Notes: generated by a model from the letters alone, not told the origin. Positions 36,222 through 45,262 are shown, numbered from the stretch's first letter. The stretch is 64,000 nt of DNA from Nakamurella leprariae (GCF_016918035.1 NZ_JAERWK010000003.1:1-64000), one strand, 5' to 3'. Made by a program: numbers and translations.

Positions 36222-37856
36222 TCAGACCGAGACGTTCTTGTTCGCGCGGTAGGAGGCTGCCCACGCATCCCGCTCGGCGTCGGTCATCTGGTTGAGCGTG
36301 ACGTTCGGGCTCCCGAAGGGGATGCCACGGACGTCGTCGAGCGTCCACAGCTTCTTGGGATCGTCGAGATCCAGGTGCGGCTGCGGGATGAGGGTCTTGC
36401 CGTCGTCGCGCACGTAACCGAGGTCCTTGATGATGTCGGCGAGATCCTTGCCGTGGTGCAACGTCTCCCACTCACGTGCACCGGTCAGCCGGCCCATGTT
36501 CGGCGTCTCGCGACCTTGGTACTCCGGCCGGAACGCGGTCGTGTCGGTCCAGGCACACGTCTCCGAGCAGTAGGTCCGCCACTGCCCGTCGACCTTGTCG
36601 ACGACCATGTCCTCCCGGATGAGCGCCGGAACCATGCAGGTCCAGCAGCGGTGCGGGTACTCGTAGCCAACGTCCTCGAAGGCGATCGGCTTGTTCTTGC
36701 CGGGGTACTTCAGCCGGTTGTAGGCCTCCCACCACTTCCCGAACCGGGCGTACCAGCCGGGGTACTTGTCCTCGAACCACTCGAAGTCGGCATCGGTCAT
36801 CCCGTCGATGCGCCAGTAGTTCACCGGCCACCCCGTGGCGAAGAACCGGGCGACCTCGTGGACGTAGAACTTCTTGGTGATCCGGTTCCACGCCTCCTCG
36901 ACGAGATCGTGCGGGATCACCAGGCCATACTTCTCCAGTGGCAGCAGGTAGCTCCGGTAGTAGTCGTCGTAGATCCACCGCTGCCACATCTCTGCGTAGG
37001 ACTCACGGTCCTTGCGACGGTCCTTGGTGCCGTACTCGATGAACGTCCCGATGGCCGCGTCGACGACGCAGTGGTTGTTCCACCAGGCATACCGCATGTC
37101 GCGCTCCAGCAGCGGCCGGTTGCGCTCGTCGGCCAGTGCCATCAGAAGGATCGAGTAGCCGTTGGAGATGTGCCGAGACTCGTCGGACTGGACCGAGTGG
37201 AACACCGTTGGCAGCAGGTAGTCGCCGTTGGCCGCGGCTTCGTCGGGCATGGCGACGAAGAGGGTGTTGGTGAATGCGGTTTCGGCGACCACGGTGAGGT
37301 AGATGTTCGCCGCGGTGATGGCGTCGCCGGTGATGAAGCCTTCGCCGAACTGGCGGCCGATGGTGCCGGCGTAGTTGTTCGCGAAAGCCTTCTCGGTCAT
37401 GTCGAAGCCGGCCGGGTCGATGTAGTTGTTCATGTAGAGCTTCTTGAGGTTCATCTGGATCGTCGAGTGGCGCACCTCATCGATCATCTGCACCGCGAGC
37501 CCGTTGTGGATTTCCGGGTTGGGCACGGCGTCGATCGCCAAGGGCATCGCCCGGGCAGCCGAGATCTCGGGGAACGGGATGATCGAGAGGAACAACTTCT
37601 GCCACTCCATCCAGCGCTGCTGGACCTGGCGGAACATGTTGCCGCGGATCGCGCCGTCCATCGCGCCGAAGACGCGATTGTCCTTCTCTTCTTCCATCGG
37701 GAAGTACGACCGCATGATCTGCTTGAGCGGATCCTTCTTGGGCGCCTTCTCGAACGTGTAGTCCGTTCCGAACTTGGTGGCGGGTGTCGCGAAGGTCGGT
37801 TCCCACGTCAGCTCGGAGATCTTGGCGTGGGCCTTCGTCAGACTTTGTCTGCTCAC
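36222..37856 (-). CDS. prmA: Propane monooxygenase hydroxylase large (alpha) subunit, diiron
   Basis: This 544-residue catalytic subunit has a non-haem diiron site. The ligand spacing matches soluble methane monooxygenase exactly: Glu97, Glu127 with His130 (DEVRH), Glu192 and Glu226 with His229 (DESRH). It should hydroxylate propane, mostly at C2, and probably other short alkanes, ketones or phenols. The C-terminal part has [10 protein letters not shown] and TYCSETCAW, Cys pairs usual in this family. The start is the GTG at 37856, behind a strong AGGAGG; the frame stays open to 38060 but that part lies over the promoter. It is the first gene of the operon, divergent from the activator gene. 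Confidence 0.95.
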   Translation of the reverse strand: MSRQSLTKAHAKISELTWEPTFATPATKFGTDYTFEKAPKKDPLKQIMRSYFPMEEEKDNRVFGAMDGAIRGNMFRQVQQRWMEWQKLFLSIIPFPEISAARAMPLAIDAVPNPEIHNGLAVQMIDEVRHSTIQMNLKKLYMNNYIDPAGFDMTEKAFANNYAGTIGRQFGEGFITGDAITAANIYLTVVAETAFTNTLFVAMPDEAAANGDYLLPTVFHSVQSDESRHISNGYSILLMALADERNRPLLERDMRYAWWNNHCVVDAAIGTFIEYGTKDRRKDRESYAEMWQRWIYDDYYRSYLLPLEKYGLVIPHDLVEEAWNRITKKFYVHEVARFFATGWPVNYWRIDGMTDADFEWFEDKYPGWYARFGKWWEAYNRLKYPGKNKPIAFEDVGYEYPHRCWTCMVPALIREDMVVDKVDGQWRTYCSETCAWTDTTAFRPEYQGRETPNMGRLTGAREWETLHHGKDLADIIKDLGYVRDDGKTLIPQPHLDLDDPKKLWTLDDVRGIPFGSPNVTLNQMTDAERDAWAASYRANKNVSV

Positions 37857-37946
37857 TGCTGGCCTCCTCGGGTCACGGCCGGGCGCTGCCAGGGATCGGG
37901 CGGTTGCCGGTGTGACCTGAGCGTGATCGACCCGAGCACGATCGTC

Positions 37947-37963
37947 TGTCTCAAAATGAGAGG
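37947..37963. promoter_or_regulatory. Upstream activator site 1 (TGTCTCA dyad)
   Basis: TGTCTCAAAATGAGAGG carries the perfect TCTCA-AAA-TGAGA dyad and differs from the full TGTCTCA-N3-TGAGACA palindrome only at its end. Palindromes of this sort are typical binding sites of AcoR/MimR-like activators. It stands 91 bases upstream of the prmA start codon. Confidence 0.6.
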
Positions 37964-37964
37964 C

Positions 37965-37984
37965 GCTGTGACTTCGGTCACAGC
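37965..37984. promoter_or_regulatory. Perfect 8-bp stem with TTCG loop in the divergent promoter
   Basis: GCTGTGAC-TTCG-GTCACAGC lies between the two activator sites. It may be a protein-binding dyad (GTGAC..GTCAC, CRP-like in part) or a UUCG-type tetraloop hairpin in a 5' leader. Confidence 0.5.
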
Positions 37985-38004
37985 AGCGGCCGACCGCGGC
38001 GGGC

Positions 38005-38021
38005 TGTCTCATTTCGATACA
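38005..38021. promoter_or_regulatory. Upstream activator site 2 (TGTCTCA dyad)
   Basis: TGTCTCA-TTT-CGATACA matches site 1 in its left half and retains five of seven right-half positions. Its centre is 58 bases from that of site 1, which fits two regulator dimers looped or on similar helix faces. It lies 124 bases before the activator's ATG, so autoregulation is possible. Confidence 0.55.
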
Positions 38022-38144
38022 CCGCCAGAGCGCTCGGGGGCCCATCCTGTCAGGTGGCATGACGAGTCTGATCGTCCGGCTGACGGCTCGTCGCGCCAGG
38101 TTGTCGAAGCGTTCGCTCGATACCAGCGAAAGGCAGCGTTGTCA

Positions 38145-39935
38145 ATGACGACAGCGTCACAGGGAACCCCGCCCGCCATGGACCGCAGTGCCCGGGAGGC
38201 CTACCTCTCGAGCGGCACCATCGGCGCGGACGTTCGCGAGGTCGTGCGCCAGTCGTGGGCGCGGAGCGCCCGGGCCGGCGTCGACCCGAGCAGCCTGCAG
38301 CCGGTCTACGGAGACGACGAAGCCGATCCGAAGGTGCTTGCCGCCGTCGACGTCGTCCTGGCCCGTCAGCTCGACCGACTCGGTCGCGAGCCCATCAGCA
38401 TCATCTTCGCGTCGCCGTCGGGCATGATCCTGCGCCAGACCTGTCCCGACGGGTCGCTGTCCGGCTTCCTGCGCAGGGTGTCGCTCGAGCCTGGTACCGA
38501 CTTCGGCGAAGGCAGGGTGGGCACGAACGGCATCGGCACCGCACTGCAGGCGGAGAAGCCCACGCTGATCATGGGCGCCGAACACTTCGCCGACGAGCTG
38601 ACCATCTTCGCGTGCGCGGGCGCGCCGGTCCACCACCCGGTGAGCCGATCGATCGTCGGGATCATCGACCTCACCTGCACCGCCGCGAACGGGAACACCC
38701 TCCTCCTGAGCTACGCCCAGACCGTCGCAGAGCAGATCGAGCTGGAACTGCTCCAGACGGTCGGCGGGAAGCAGCTGGCCCTCCTGCGGGACTACTTGGC
38801 CGCCTGCAGGCACGCCACCGGGCCGATCGTGGCCCTGAACTCCGACCTGGTGATGATGAACCACCACGCGCAACAGTCCTTGTCCGATTCGGACCGTGCG
38901 GTACTGCTGGCGAGGACGTCGGACGCCCGCGGCAATGCGAAGCCCACGGTGTTCGTCGCTGATCTGCCGAGCGGAACTCTGGCTCGGATGGACTACCGCC
39001 CCACGTTCTCGGGAGCGGAGCTCGCCGGCGGCGTCTTCCGGGTCGGGCTGACCGCGACCCGCAAGGAGGGTGGGGAGCGCCGAGTCGAGCCTCCCCGACT
39101 GCCCGGCCTGGCCGGACACAGCCGATCGTGGATGCGGACCACCAGCGCGCTCCGTCAAGCCCTCCGGGCTGACCGTTGGGCCGTCCTGGAGGGCGAGGAA
39201 GGCGTGGGAAAGTTCGCGCTGATCCGCGCGATGCACTACGCCGAGATGCCCGACCGACACTTCCGGATGATCGACGCCCAGACAGCGGCCGAGGACCCTG
39301 AGGGCTGGCTCACCGCAGTCGAGGAGGAGTTCGAGGGACCACCTGGAACACTGGTGCTGCGGCACCTCGACCTCCTTCCTGGAAGGATGATCGGACCACT
39401 GTCCGAGATCCTGCTCCAGCAGGCAGCCCACTCCCGGAACGCAGAGGGCCACTGGGTCGTCGCCACGATCGACCAGGCCGCCGACCATCCCGCGGTGTTG
39501 GCACAACTCGTTCCCATCTTCGACGTGACCATCGCGCTGGAACCGCTCCGCCACCGCGGTGAGGACATCGGTGTCCTGGCGCCGCTGATGCTCGCGCAGA
39601 TCGCGCAGTCCGAGGAAATCACCCTGTCGGCCCGAGCCGTGAACCAGCTCCAGCGTCATCCCTGGCCGGGGAACGTCACCCAACTGCAGAAGGTGCTGCG
39701 CGCGGTGTTGTCCTACAAGCGGCGCGGTGTCGTCGACGTGGCCGACCTACCCGCCGAATGTCTTGCTGTAGGACGCCGGACGTTGACGTCGATCGAATCC
39801 ATCGAGCGCGACGCGATCGTCCGGTCGTTGCAGAGTCAAGGCGGGAACAAGAGTCTGGCCGCGATCGACCTGGGGATGTCCCGGGCGACCATCTACCGCA
39901 AGATTCGCGAGTACAGCATCACCATCACCGGCTAG
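38145..39935 (+). CDS. AcoR/MimR-like activator (GAF, degenerate AAA+, Fis HTH)
   Basis: This 596-residue regulator is divergent from the prm operon and is its probable activator. The N-terminal GAF part has FGEGRVGTNGIGTALQ (around residues 120-135) and APVHHPVSRSIVGIIDLT. The AAA+ part begins near residue 345 with a changed Walker A, GEEGVGKF, and shows no GAFTGA loop and no clear Walker B. The region LRHRGEDIGVLAPLML and HPWPGNVTQLQKVL follows. A Fis-type HTH closes it (GNKSLAAIDLGMSRATIYRK). Most actinobacteria lack sigma-54, and the lost GAFTGA fits a protein that works with ordinary RNA polymerase. The ATG at 38145 was taken; the frame is open for 2.2 kb upstream only as the antisense of prmA-prmB. 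Confidence 0.88.
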   Translation: MTTASQGTPPAMDRSAREAYLSSGTIGADVREVVRQSWARSARAGVDPSSLQPVYGDDEADPKVLAAVDVVLARQLDRLGREPISIIFASPSGMILRQTCPDGSLSGFLRRVSLEPGTDFGEGRVGTNGIGTALQAEKPTLIMGAEHFADELTIFACAGAPVHHPVSRSIVGIIDLTCTAANGNTLLLSYAQTVAEQIELELLQTVGGKQLALLRDYLAACRHATGPIVALNSDLVMMNHHAQQSLSDSDRAVLLARTSDARGNAKPTVFVADLPSGTLARMDYRPTFSGAELAGGVFRVGLTATRKEGGERRVEPPRLPGLAGHSRSWMRTTSALRQALRADRWAVLEGEEGVGKFALIRAMHYAEMPDRHFRMIDAQTAAEDPEGWLTAVEEEFEGPPGTLVLRHLDLLPGRMIGPLSEILLQQAAHSRNAEGHWVVATIDQAADHPAVLAQLVPIFDVTIALEPLRHRGEDIGVLAPLMLAQIAQSEEITLSARAVNQLQRHPWPGNVTQLQKVLRAVLSYKRRGVVDVADLPAECLAVGRRTLTSIESIERDAIVRSLQSQGGNKSLAAIDLGMSRATIYRKIREYSITITG

Positions 39936-40036
39936 CCGCGCGTGCCGCTGAGGACCGGTCACCCGTCGAAGCCGAGGGCACGAGTTGACTCCCGTTCTGG
40001 CGATCGCACGTCGCGTGGTGTGTCGGTGTCCGCACA

Positions 40037-40596
40037 TCAGCGCGAGTCGGCACAGTCAGTGGCGGCGATGGCGGTCCCCAGCGTGGCGCTCGGCTCCCCT
40101 TCGTGGATCCAGCTGACCTCCTTCAACGGGCGGGGTGAGGATCCGTCCGACTGCCCACCACTTCCGGCGACGAACCTGCGTTCCGCGGCCGCGCCGCCGG
40201 GTCCGCGGGTGACCGCCTGGCGCCTCCCCGATCCCCTGGTCGCCGACCTCACCCGGCAGCCCTGCCCGCCCGAGCGGGAGCCGTGCGAGCGCTGCGGCAG
40301 CTCCAGGGCATCGACCGGTGAGGATCCGGTCGGCTGGTGCATCCGGCCGGGGGTCGTCGCCCGGTTGGAGGTCGGCGCGCGGCCGCAGGGAGCAGGTGCA
40401 CGAGTTCGTCGGGTGCAACAACTCGAGCACGAGCCGACACGGTCGGGATGGGAGAGCCCGTGCGGTCGGCGATCTCGCGGGCGCTGGTGAGACCGCGGGA
40501 CGCCACCGCCTCCAGGATCGCCAGTGTGCGTTGCGCGAACTGGCGCGGGACTGCCCGGCAGCGTTGGCGGCGGCTGGTGACACCGTCGACGGTGAC
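40037..40596 (-). pseudogene. Decayed IclR-family regulator
   Basis: The minus strand carries an IclR helix-turn-helix: QFAQRTLAILEAVASRGLTS, then AREIADRTGSPIPTVSAR and DELVHLLPA (about 40390-40545). The ligand domain is scattered; one other frame ends EVSWIHEGEPSATLGTAIAA, like the C-terminal part of IclR proteins, near 40060-40130. No single frame spans both. No start codon lies before the HTH in its own frame. It is convergent with the prm activator gene. Confidence 0.55.
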
Positions 40597-40719
40597 ACCG
40601 TTCTCCCAGTGCGCGGGAGACCAGCCCGGCCCGCGGTCGCCCCAGCACGGGCGGCGTGGCACGATCGCCAACAGCACGCTCGGCGCGTCCCCGTCCCACC
40701 GCCTCCCGAGGAGCCTCGA

Positions 40720-41040
40720 ATGATCTTCATCTGCGTCAAGTGGAAGGTCAAGCCGCAGTACGCCGATCAATGGGTCGAGCTGACCCGGGACTTCACAGAG
40801 GGGACTCGGGCGGAGCCGGGCAACATCTTCTACGACTGGTCGCGCAACGTCGAGGACCCGACCGAGTACGTTCTCATCGAGGCGTTCGCCGAGGACGCCG
40901 CCGAGGCGCACGTGACGAGCGCGCACTTCATGAAGGCCCAGGCGGACCTTCCGCAATACCTGGTTGAGACGCCCCAGATCCGCAACATCGTCATGACGGG
41001 CGACCACTGGGACCGGCTCACCGAGTTCGAGGTGCGCTGA
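40720..41040 (+). CDS. Antibiotic-biosynthesis-monooxygenase (ABM/YgiN-like) domain protein
   Basis: This 106-residue dimeric alpha/beta-barrel protein opens MIFICVKWKVKPQYADQWVE and has GNIFYDWSRN, EYVLIEAFAEDAAEAHVTS and HFMKAQADLP, the usual ABM pattern with His in SAHF. Members are cofactor-free quinol monooxygenases or haem-degrading enzymes; the substrate is not evident here. The ATG at 40720 has GAGGAG upstream. A 10-bp terminator stem follows, so it is monocistronic. Confidence 0.85.
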   Translation: MIFICVKWKVKPQYADQWVELTRDFTEGTRAEPGNIFYDWSRNVEDPTEYVLIEAFAEDAAEAHVTSAHFMKAQADLPQYLVETPQIRNIVMTGDHWDRLTEFEVR

Positions 41041-41056
41041 CCGGCTGACGTCCGGA

Positions 41057-41080
41057 TCGCGGCTGGAGTGCCAGCCGCGA
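41057..41080 (+). terminator. Hairpin terminator of the ABM-domain gene
   Basis: TCGCGGCTGG (41057-41066) and CCAGCCGCGA (41071-41080) form a perfect 10-bp stem with an AGTG loop, 16 bases after the stop. Confidence 0.75.
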
Positions 41081-41111
41081 CGGGACTGACAGTCCGGCAC
41101 CGTCGAAGTGC

Positions 41112-41530
41112 CTATGCGCCGGACATTTCTTCGGGCTCCACAGGCGTCTCGTTCGCCGGTATGGCCACGTTGGAGAGCTCGGATGCCGTCGACCGGGTCG
41201 TGGATACCGACCGCCGGAGGCGCCCTGCACGACGACTGGGTAGGGCCGGCGAACATCGACCCGTCCGCGGCACGCCCAAGACGGCCACGGTCGCGGTGGC
41301 CACGCCGACGCCGACCTCCTGCAGCGACGAGCGGACGACCGCCGTGCCGTCCGCGTGCAGCCGCACCGAGACGTCGGCGAACAGCCGCGCCGGCACGTGG
41401 AACGCACCGGCCGCGCCCCAGCCGACGAGCCAGCGCCCGTCGCGCATCGAGCGGGGCACCGGGTCACGGGCGTCCCAGCCAGAGCGCTGCGCGTTCCGGG
41501 CGAAGACCTCCGGCAGGCGGCGGCCGCGCT
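41112..41530 (-). pseudogene. Remnant of a xanthine-dehydrogenase-family molybdopterin subunit
   Basis: A minus-strand frame contains RNAQRSGWDARDPVPRSMRD, then GRWLVGWGAAGAFHVPARLF and LHADGTAVVRSSLQEVGVGV. These match an internal part of the large molybdopterin subunit of xanthine-dehydrogenase-type enzymes (normally over 700 residues). Only about 75 residues match; neighbouring frames add nothing longer. The other subunits are absent. Confidence 0.65.
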
Positions 41531-41750
41531 GCCGACGGCACCAGCCGGCGCCAATCAACAGCACACGCCGATGGCGGTGAGGACACCACCGAGCGCGCGC
41601 ATGTGGCGTGCGCTCCACCGAGTTGGACGCTCGGGTGCGATCATCCAGGCGAGCACGATGGACAGTCGCTCGCGATCCGCGGCGCTGTGATCGTCCGCGA
41701 CCGGCGACTTCCGCCCTCTATTGGTGCACACGTACTCGAACGGGAGCAGC

Positions 41751-42674
41751 ATGCGAGCAGTCCTGATGTCCGGCTACGGCGGTACCGAGGTGCTGCAGGT
41801 GGCCGAGGTGCCCGACCCCATCGCGGGTGCCGGCGAGGTGGTGGTCGACATCCACGCCGCCAGCGTCAACGCGGCCGACGCCAAGGTCCGTGCCGGCGTG
41901 ACGGTGTACGACGACATGTCCTTCCCGCACATCCTGGGACGCGACTTCTCCGGGGTGGTCAGCACCGTCGGTGACGGCGCCGACCTGCGGCCCGGTGACG
42001 AGGTCTTCGGTGTCTGCCTGCGGGGCACCGACGGCGGGTACGCCGAGCGCATCGTCATCCCGGCCGCGATCGTGGCTCGCAAACCGACGGGCATCGACCA
42101 CACCGGCGCGGCGGCGCTGGCGTTGGCCGGAGTCACCGCCATCTACGGACTCGAGGATGCCGGCGAGCTGCATCGAGGACAGCACGTACTGATCCAGGGC
42201 GGCGCGGGTGGTGTCGCCGGGTTCGCCATCCAGCTGGCCAAGTTCCTCGGCGCTGAGGTCACCACCACCTGCAGCGCGAACAACGCGGACTACGTGACGC
42301 AGCTCGGCGCCGACCACGTCATCGACTACCACCGCACCGACTTCACGACCCTGGGCGCTCGCTTCGACCTGGTCTACGACACCGTCGGTGGTGAGGTCCA
42401 GCGGCGGTCGGCCACCGTGGTCAGACCGGGCGGCCGACTCGTGTACTGCGCACCAGGCCCCGAAGGACGGTCGCCGAGTCGTGACGACATCGGCGTGATC
42501 CATCCCGAGGTGCGGCGTGATCGCGCTCATCTCGACCGCGTCACCGAGCTCGTCACCACGGGCGCCGTGCGCCTCCCGACCATCACCTCCTTCCCGCTCG
42601 ATCAGGTCGCCGACGCTCACCGGCTCAGCGAGAGTCGCCATCTGCAAGGCAAACTCGTCCTCCGCATGCGGTGA
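41751..42674 (+). CDS. Zinc-free medium-chain NADP oxidoreductase (quinone-reductase type)
   Basis: This 307-residue MDR-superfamily enzyme has MRAVLMSGYGGTEVLQV at the start, ILGRDFSGVVSTVGDGA, and the cofactor motif VLIQGGAGGVAGFAIQLAK. It lacks the zinc ligands of alcohol dehydrogenases and so is a quinone-reductase/enoyl-reductase type. The ATG at 41751 has GGGAGCAGC just upstream; an earlier ATG in frame (41721) is less likely. The MerR-type regulator gene is convergent with it. A second enzyme of the same class lies at 43314, on the other side of the regulator. Confidence 0.88.
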   Translation: MRAVLMSGYGGTEVLQVAEVPDPIAGAGEVVVDIHAASVNAADAKVRAGVTVYDDMSFPHILGRDFSGVVSTVGDGADLRPGDEVFGVCLRGTDGGYAERIVIPAAIVARKPTGIDHTGAAALALAGVTAIYGLEDAGELHRGQHVLIQGGAGGVAGFAIQLAKFLGAEVTTTCSANNADYVTQLGADHVIDYHRTDFTTLGARFDLVYDTVGGEVQRRSATVVRPGGRLVYCAPGPEGRSPSRDDIGVIHPEVRRDRAHLDRVTELVTTGAVRLPTITSFPLDQVADAHRLSESRHLQGKLVLRMR

Positions 42675-42742
42675 AGCATCCGACCGTCCTGCATGATGAT
42701 GCCCGCAGCCCAGTCTCAGGAACGTCTTGTCCCCGCCACCGG

Positions 42743-43180
42743 TCAGGGTGTGACCGCGAGTCCCGAGTCGGAGTGTGTTCGTGCTCGGTCCGTGTCGGCG
42801 CACCGGCCGGCCGGGTCGACGTCGGCGGCGAGGTGCCGGGTGGCGTGATCGATGAGGTGGTGCAGTTGGTCGCGGGTGTCGGCGATGGCCGCCATCTGCT
42901 CGCCGAGTCGTGCGTACTCGGCCTGCATGATCGCGATGGACTCCTCGGTGAGCTCCGGCGATGGAGTGTCGACGCACGGCAGGATCGACGCGATCACTTT
43001 GCTGGACAGGCCGGCTGAGTACAGCTGCCGCAGGAGCCGCACCCGGTCGACCGCATCCGCGTGGAAGACGCGGTGGGCCCCGGAGTCGGCGCGCTGCGAG
43101 TCGAGCAGTCCCTGCTCCTCGTAGTACCGCAGCGACCGGACGCTCGACCCGGTCAGTCGGGCCAGCTCGCCGATCCGCAC
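42743..43180 (-). CDS. MerR-family transcriptional regulator
   Basis: This 145-residue regulator has the winged HTH at its start: MRIGELARLTGSSVRSLRYY, EEQGLL and FHADAVDRVRLLRQLYSAG. A coiled dimerisation helix follows (EESIAIMQAEYARLGEQMAAI), then a short tail with a single Cys (GRCADTDR). There is no pair of Cys for metals as in MerR or SoxR, so it probably binds a small organic effector. The GTG at 43180 begins the HTH directly. It is divergent from the oxidoreductase gene at 43314 across a MerR-type promoter, and so should control that gene and itself. Confidence 0.9.
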   Translation of the reverse strand: MRIGELARLTGSSVRSLRYYEEQGLLDSQRADSGAHRVFHADAVDRVRLLRQLYSAGLSSKVIASILPCVDTPSPELTEESIAIMQAEYARLGEQMAAIADTRDQLHHLIDHATRHLAADVDPAGRCADTDRARTHSDSGLAVTP

Positions 43181-43202
43181 TCGTGACTCCGTTCACAATC
43201 GG

Positions 43203-43234
43203 TTGAATCTGACATTCACGTCAGATTCTACGCT
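43203..43234 (+). promoter_or_regulatory. MerR-type promoter with a 9+9 dyad between -35 and -10
   Basis: The perfect inverted repeat GAATCTGAC-N6-GTCAGATTC (43205-43228) lies between a -35 TTGAAT (43203-43208) and a -10-like TACGCT (43229-43234). The spacer is 20 bases, longer than the ideal 17, which is the hallmark of promoters activated by DNA twisting by MerR proteins. The divergent MerR gene starts 22 bases away. Confidence 0.75.
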
Positions 43235-43313
43235 CAACTGGTCAGGACGACGAGCCACTCGCTCCGATGAGTCAGCGGCCGTCACCGGTTCCAGAGTCGA
43301 AGGCGTCCTCAGC

Positions 43314-44222
43314 ATGTTCGCAGTGCAGTACCACCATTACGGCGACCCCAGCGTTCTCGAGGTCGGCGACCGTCCCGAACCCCACGCCGGACCCGGTGCA
43401 GTCCGCATCCGCGTCCTGGCCGTGAGCGTGAACCCCATCGACCGACTCCTGCGCGCGGGACACCTGCGCGAGGTGTTCCCGCTGCCCTTGCCCACCGTCC
43501 CCGGGCGCGACGCCGTCGGCATCGTCGACGAGATCGGCGAGGGCGTCGGCGACACCGCGATCGGTGAGAAGGTCTTCGGGCTCGGCGGCATCAGCGACAC
43601 CACCGCCGAATTCGCCGTCGTGACGGCGTGGGCTCCGGTGCCACCGACATGGACCGACGAGCAGGCCGCCGCCGCCGGACTGGCGTCGGTCACCGCCCTG
43701 CGTGCACTGGAGGCCCTGGGCGACCTGGCCGGCGCGACGCTGCTCATCGACGGCGCGGCTGGTGCCGTCGGCAGCGCGGCCGCTGCCTTCGCACTCGCCG
43801 AAAGCGCACGGGTCATCGGAACCGCGAGGGGAACCAACCACGAACGCCTCCGAGCACTCGGCGTCATCCCCGTGACCTACGGCGACGGCCTCCGCGAGCG
43901 CGTCCGCGCCGTGGCACCGAACGGTGTCGATCTGGCTCTGGACGCGGCCGGAGCGGGCTCACTGCCGCGCCTCGTCGAGCTCGTCGGCGACGTCGATCGT
44001 GTGGTCACGGTCGCCGACCACCAACGCGCCGGCGAGCTCGGCGTCCGAATCGCGAATGCCGACAACGACTCTTCACTGCTCCGCCGGGCAGCAGCCAGCG
44101 GTGCGGCCGGCCACTACACACCGGACGTGAGCGAGGTGCTCCCCTTCCGGGAAGCGGCCGACGCTCACACCCGCTCCGGGGCCGGCGCCGGCAAGATCGT
44201 GATCCGGCTCGCAGGTCAGTGA
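43314..44222 (+). CDS. NADP-dependent quinone-oxidoreductase-like enzyme under MerR control
   Basis: This 302-residue MDR-family protein reads MFAVQYHHYGDPSVLEVGDR, VPGRDAVGIVDEIGEGVGD and LLIDGAAGAVGSAAAAFALA for the cofactor site. There are no zinc ligands. It resembles the gene at 41751 in family but not closely in sequence. The ATG at 43314 was chosen at the conserved start; the frame opens at 43203 inside the promoter. Control by the divergent MerR protein suggests detoxification of a quinone or reactive carbonyl. Confidence 0.87.
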   Translation: MFAVQYHHYGDPSVLEVGDRPEPHAGPGAVRIRVLAVSVNPIDRLLRAGHLREVFPLPLPTVPGRDAVGIVDEIGEGVGDTAIGEKVFGLGGISDTTAEFAVVTAWAPVPPTWTDEQAAAAGLASVTALRALEALGDLAGATLLIDGAAGAVGSAAAAFALAESARVIGTARGTNHERLRALGVIPVTYGDGLRERVRAVAPNGVDLALDAAGAGSLPRLVELVGDVDRVVTVADHQRAGELGVRIANADNDSSLLRRAAASGAAGHYTPDVSEVLPFREAADAHTRSGAGAGKIVIRLAGQ

Positions 44223-44353
44223 CGCCCGCCCGGTCCGACCGCTGGATCGTTCTCCGACACCTCCTGTCACTGACCTGCGCTCGGAGATCAGCGATGACGA
44301 CGTCGGCGGACTCCCGCGGTCGGCCCCGGCGAACGCTCTGACGCCGCCACCCG

Positions 44354-45130
44354 TCAGGGCGCGACCGCGAAACCATCCAGCATGGCGTTGAACCGGGCCT
44401 CGGTCGGGCCCTGTCCGGTGCTGTGGCTGAACAGGTAGAAGCGATCGGCCTTGATGCCGTCGATCACGCACTGCGCCACGACGGCGGCGTCGCGCTGCCC
44501 CAGGTTGAGACTGGAGGACGCGGGTGCGTCCCCCACGGTGCCGCGCATCTCCTGGGTGATCTGGCTCGGGGTGGGCCCGGGGCACAGCACGGAGACGCCG
44601 ATGTCGTCGAGCTCGATCTTCATCGTCTCGCTGATGGCCACGACGCCGTACTTCGCGGCCGTGTAGACGCCGAGGTTCCGGACCGCGAACACCCCCGACA
44701 GCGACGAGGTGTTCACCACGTGCGCCGGCGAGCCCTGTGCGCGCATGCGCGGCACGAAGGTCCGGACGCCGTTCAGCACGCCCCAGAGGTTCACTCGGAA
44801 CAACCATTCCCAGTCGTCCTGGGAGGCCTCCATGATCGGCCCCATCTGCAGGATGCCGGCGTTGTTGCACAGGACGTTCACCGCGCCGAATGCTGCATAG
44901 GCGGCATCGGCGAGCGCCTCGACGGACGCAGCATCGCCGGTGTCGACCTCCACCGCGAGCGACCGGACGCCGAGCGCTGCGGCCTCGTCGGCGACCGCCT
45001 GGGCGCGGGCCTGGTCGATGTCGCTGACGACGATATGCAGACCCTCGCGGGCGAAGGCCAGCGCGATCTCGCGTCCGATGCCGCTGCCGCCGCCGGTGAT
45101 GACTGCCGTCTGTCCGGGCTGCAGTTCCAT
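44354..45130 (-). CDS. SDR-family oxidoreductase
   Basis: This 258-residue classical SDR has VITGGGSGIGREIALAF, the Asp of VVSDID favouring NAD, the NNAG motif (CNNAGILQMG), Ser in NTSSLSG and YTAAKYGVVA with the Tyr/Lys pair. The C-terminal part (ADRFYLFSHSTGQGP) is usual for the branch often annotated as an SDR with unknown substrate. The ATG at 45130 begins MELQPGQTAVITGGG. It is convergent with the MerR-controlled oxidoreductase gene. Confidence 0.9.
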   Translation of the reverse strand: MELQPGQTAVITGGGSGIGREIALAFAREGLHIVVSDIDQARAQAVADEAAALGVRSLAVEVDTGDAASVEALADAAYAAFGAVNVLCNNAGILQMGPIMEASQDDWEWLFRVNLWGVLNGVRTFVPRMRAQGSPAHVVNTSSLSGVFAVRNLGVYTAAKYGVVAISETMKIELDDIGVSVLCPGPTPSQITQEMRGTVGDAPASSSLNLGQRDAAVVAQCVIDGIKADRFYLFSHSTGQGPTEARFNAMLDGFAVAP

Positions 45131-45250
45131 GTGGTGTTGGTTCCCTTCGGCGTCGTCCAGTCGGCGTTGACGCCGACGCCGCGCAGATCGGCTGCGCAGA
45201 CAGGAGGTCCGGACGCGATCCTGGCGGGTCCCGGGCTCGCCCGCTCGCCG

Positions 45251-45262
45251 GACACGCGTGTC
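45251..45262. promoter_or_regulatory. 12-bp perfect palindrome in the 45131-45513 gap
   Basis: GACACGCGTGTC is a perfect palindrome 121 bases upstream of the SDR start, in a 383-base divergent gap. It may be an operator for the SDR gene. No regulator is adjacent. Confidence 0.35.

Noticed and set aside
35943..38144. Very long open plus-strand frame (over 700 codons) upstream of and in frame with the activator gene
   Set aside because: It is antisense to prmA and prmB, whose catalytic motifs are intact; its translation has no domain features. Third-position GC bias removes stops. The activator begins at 38145.
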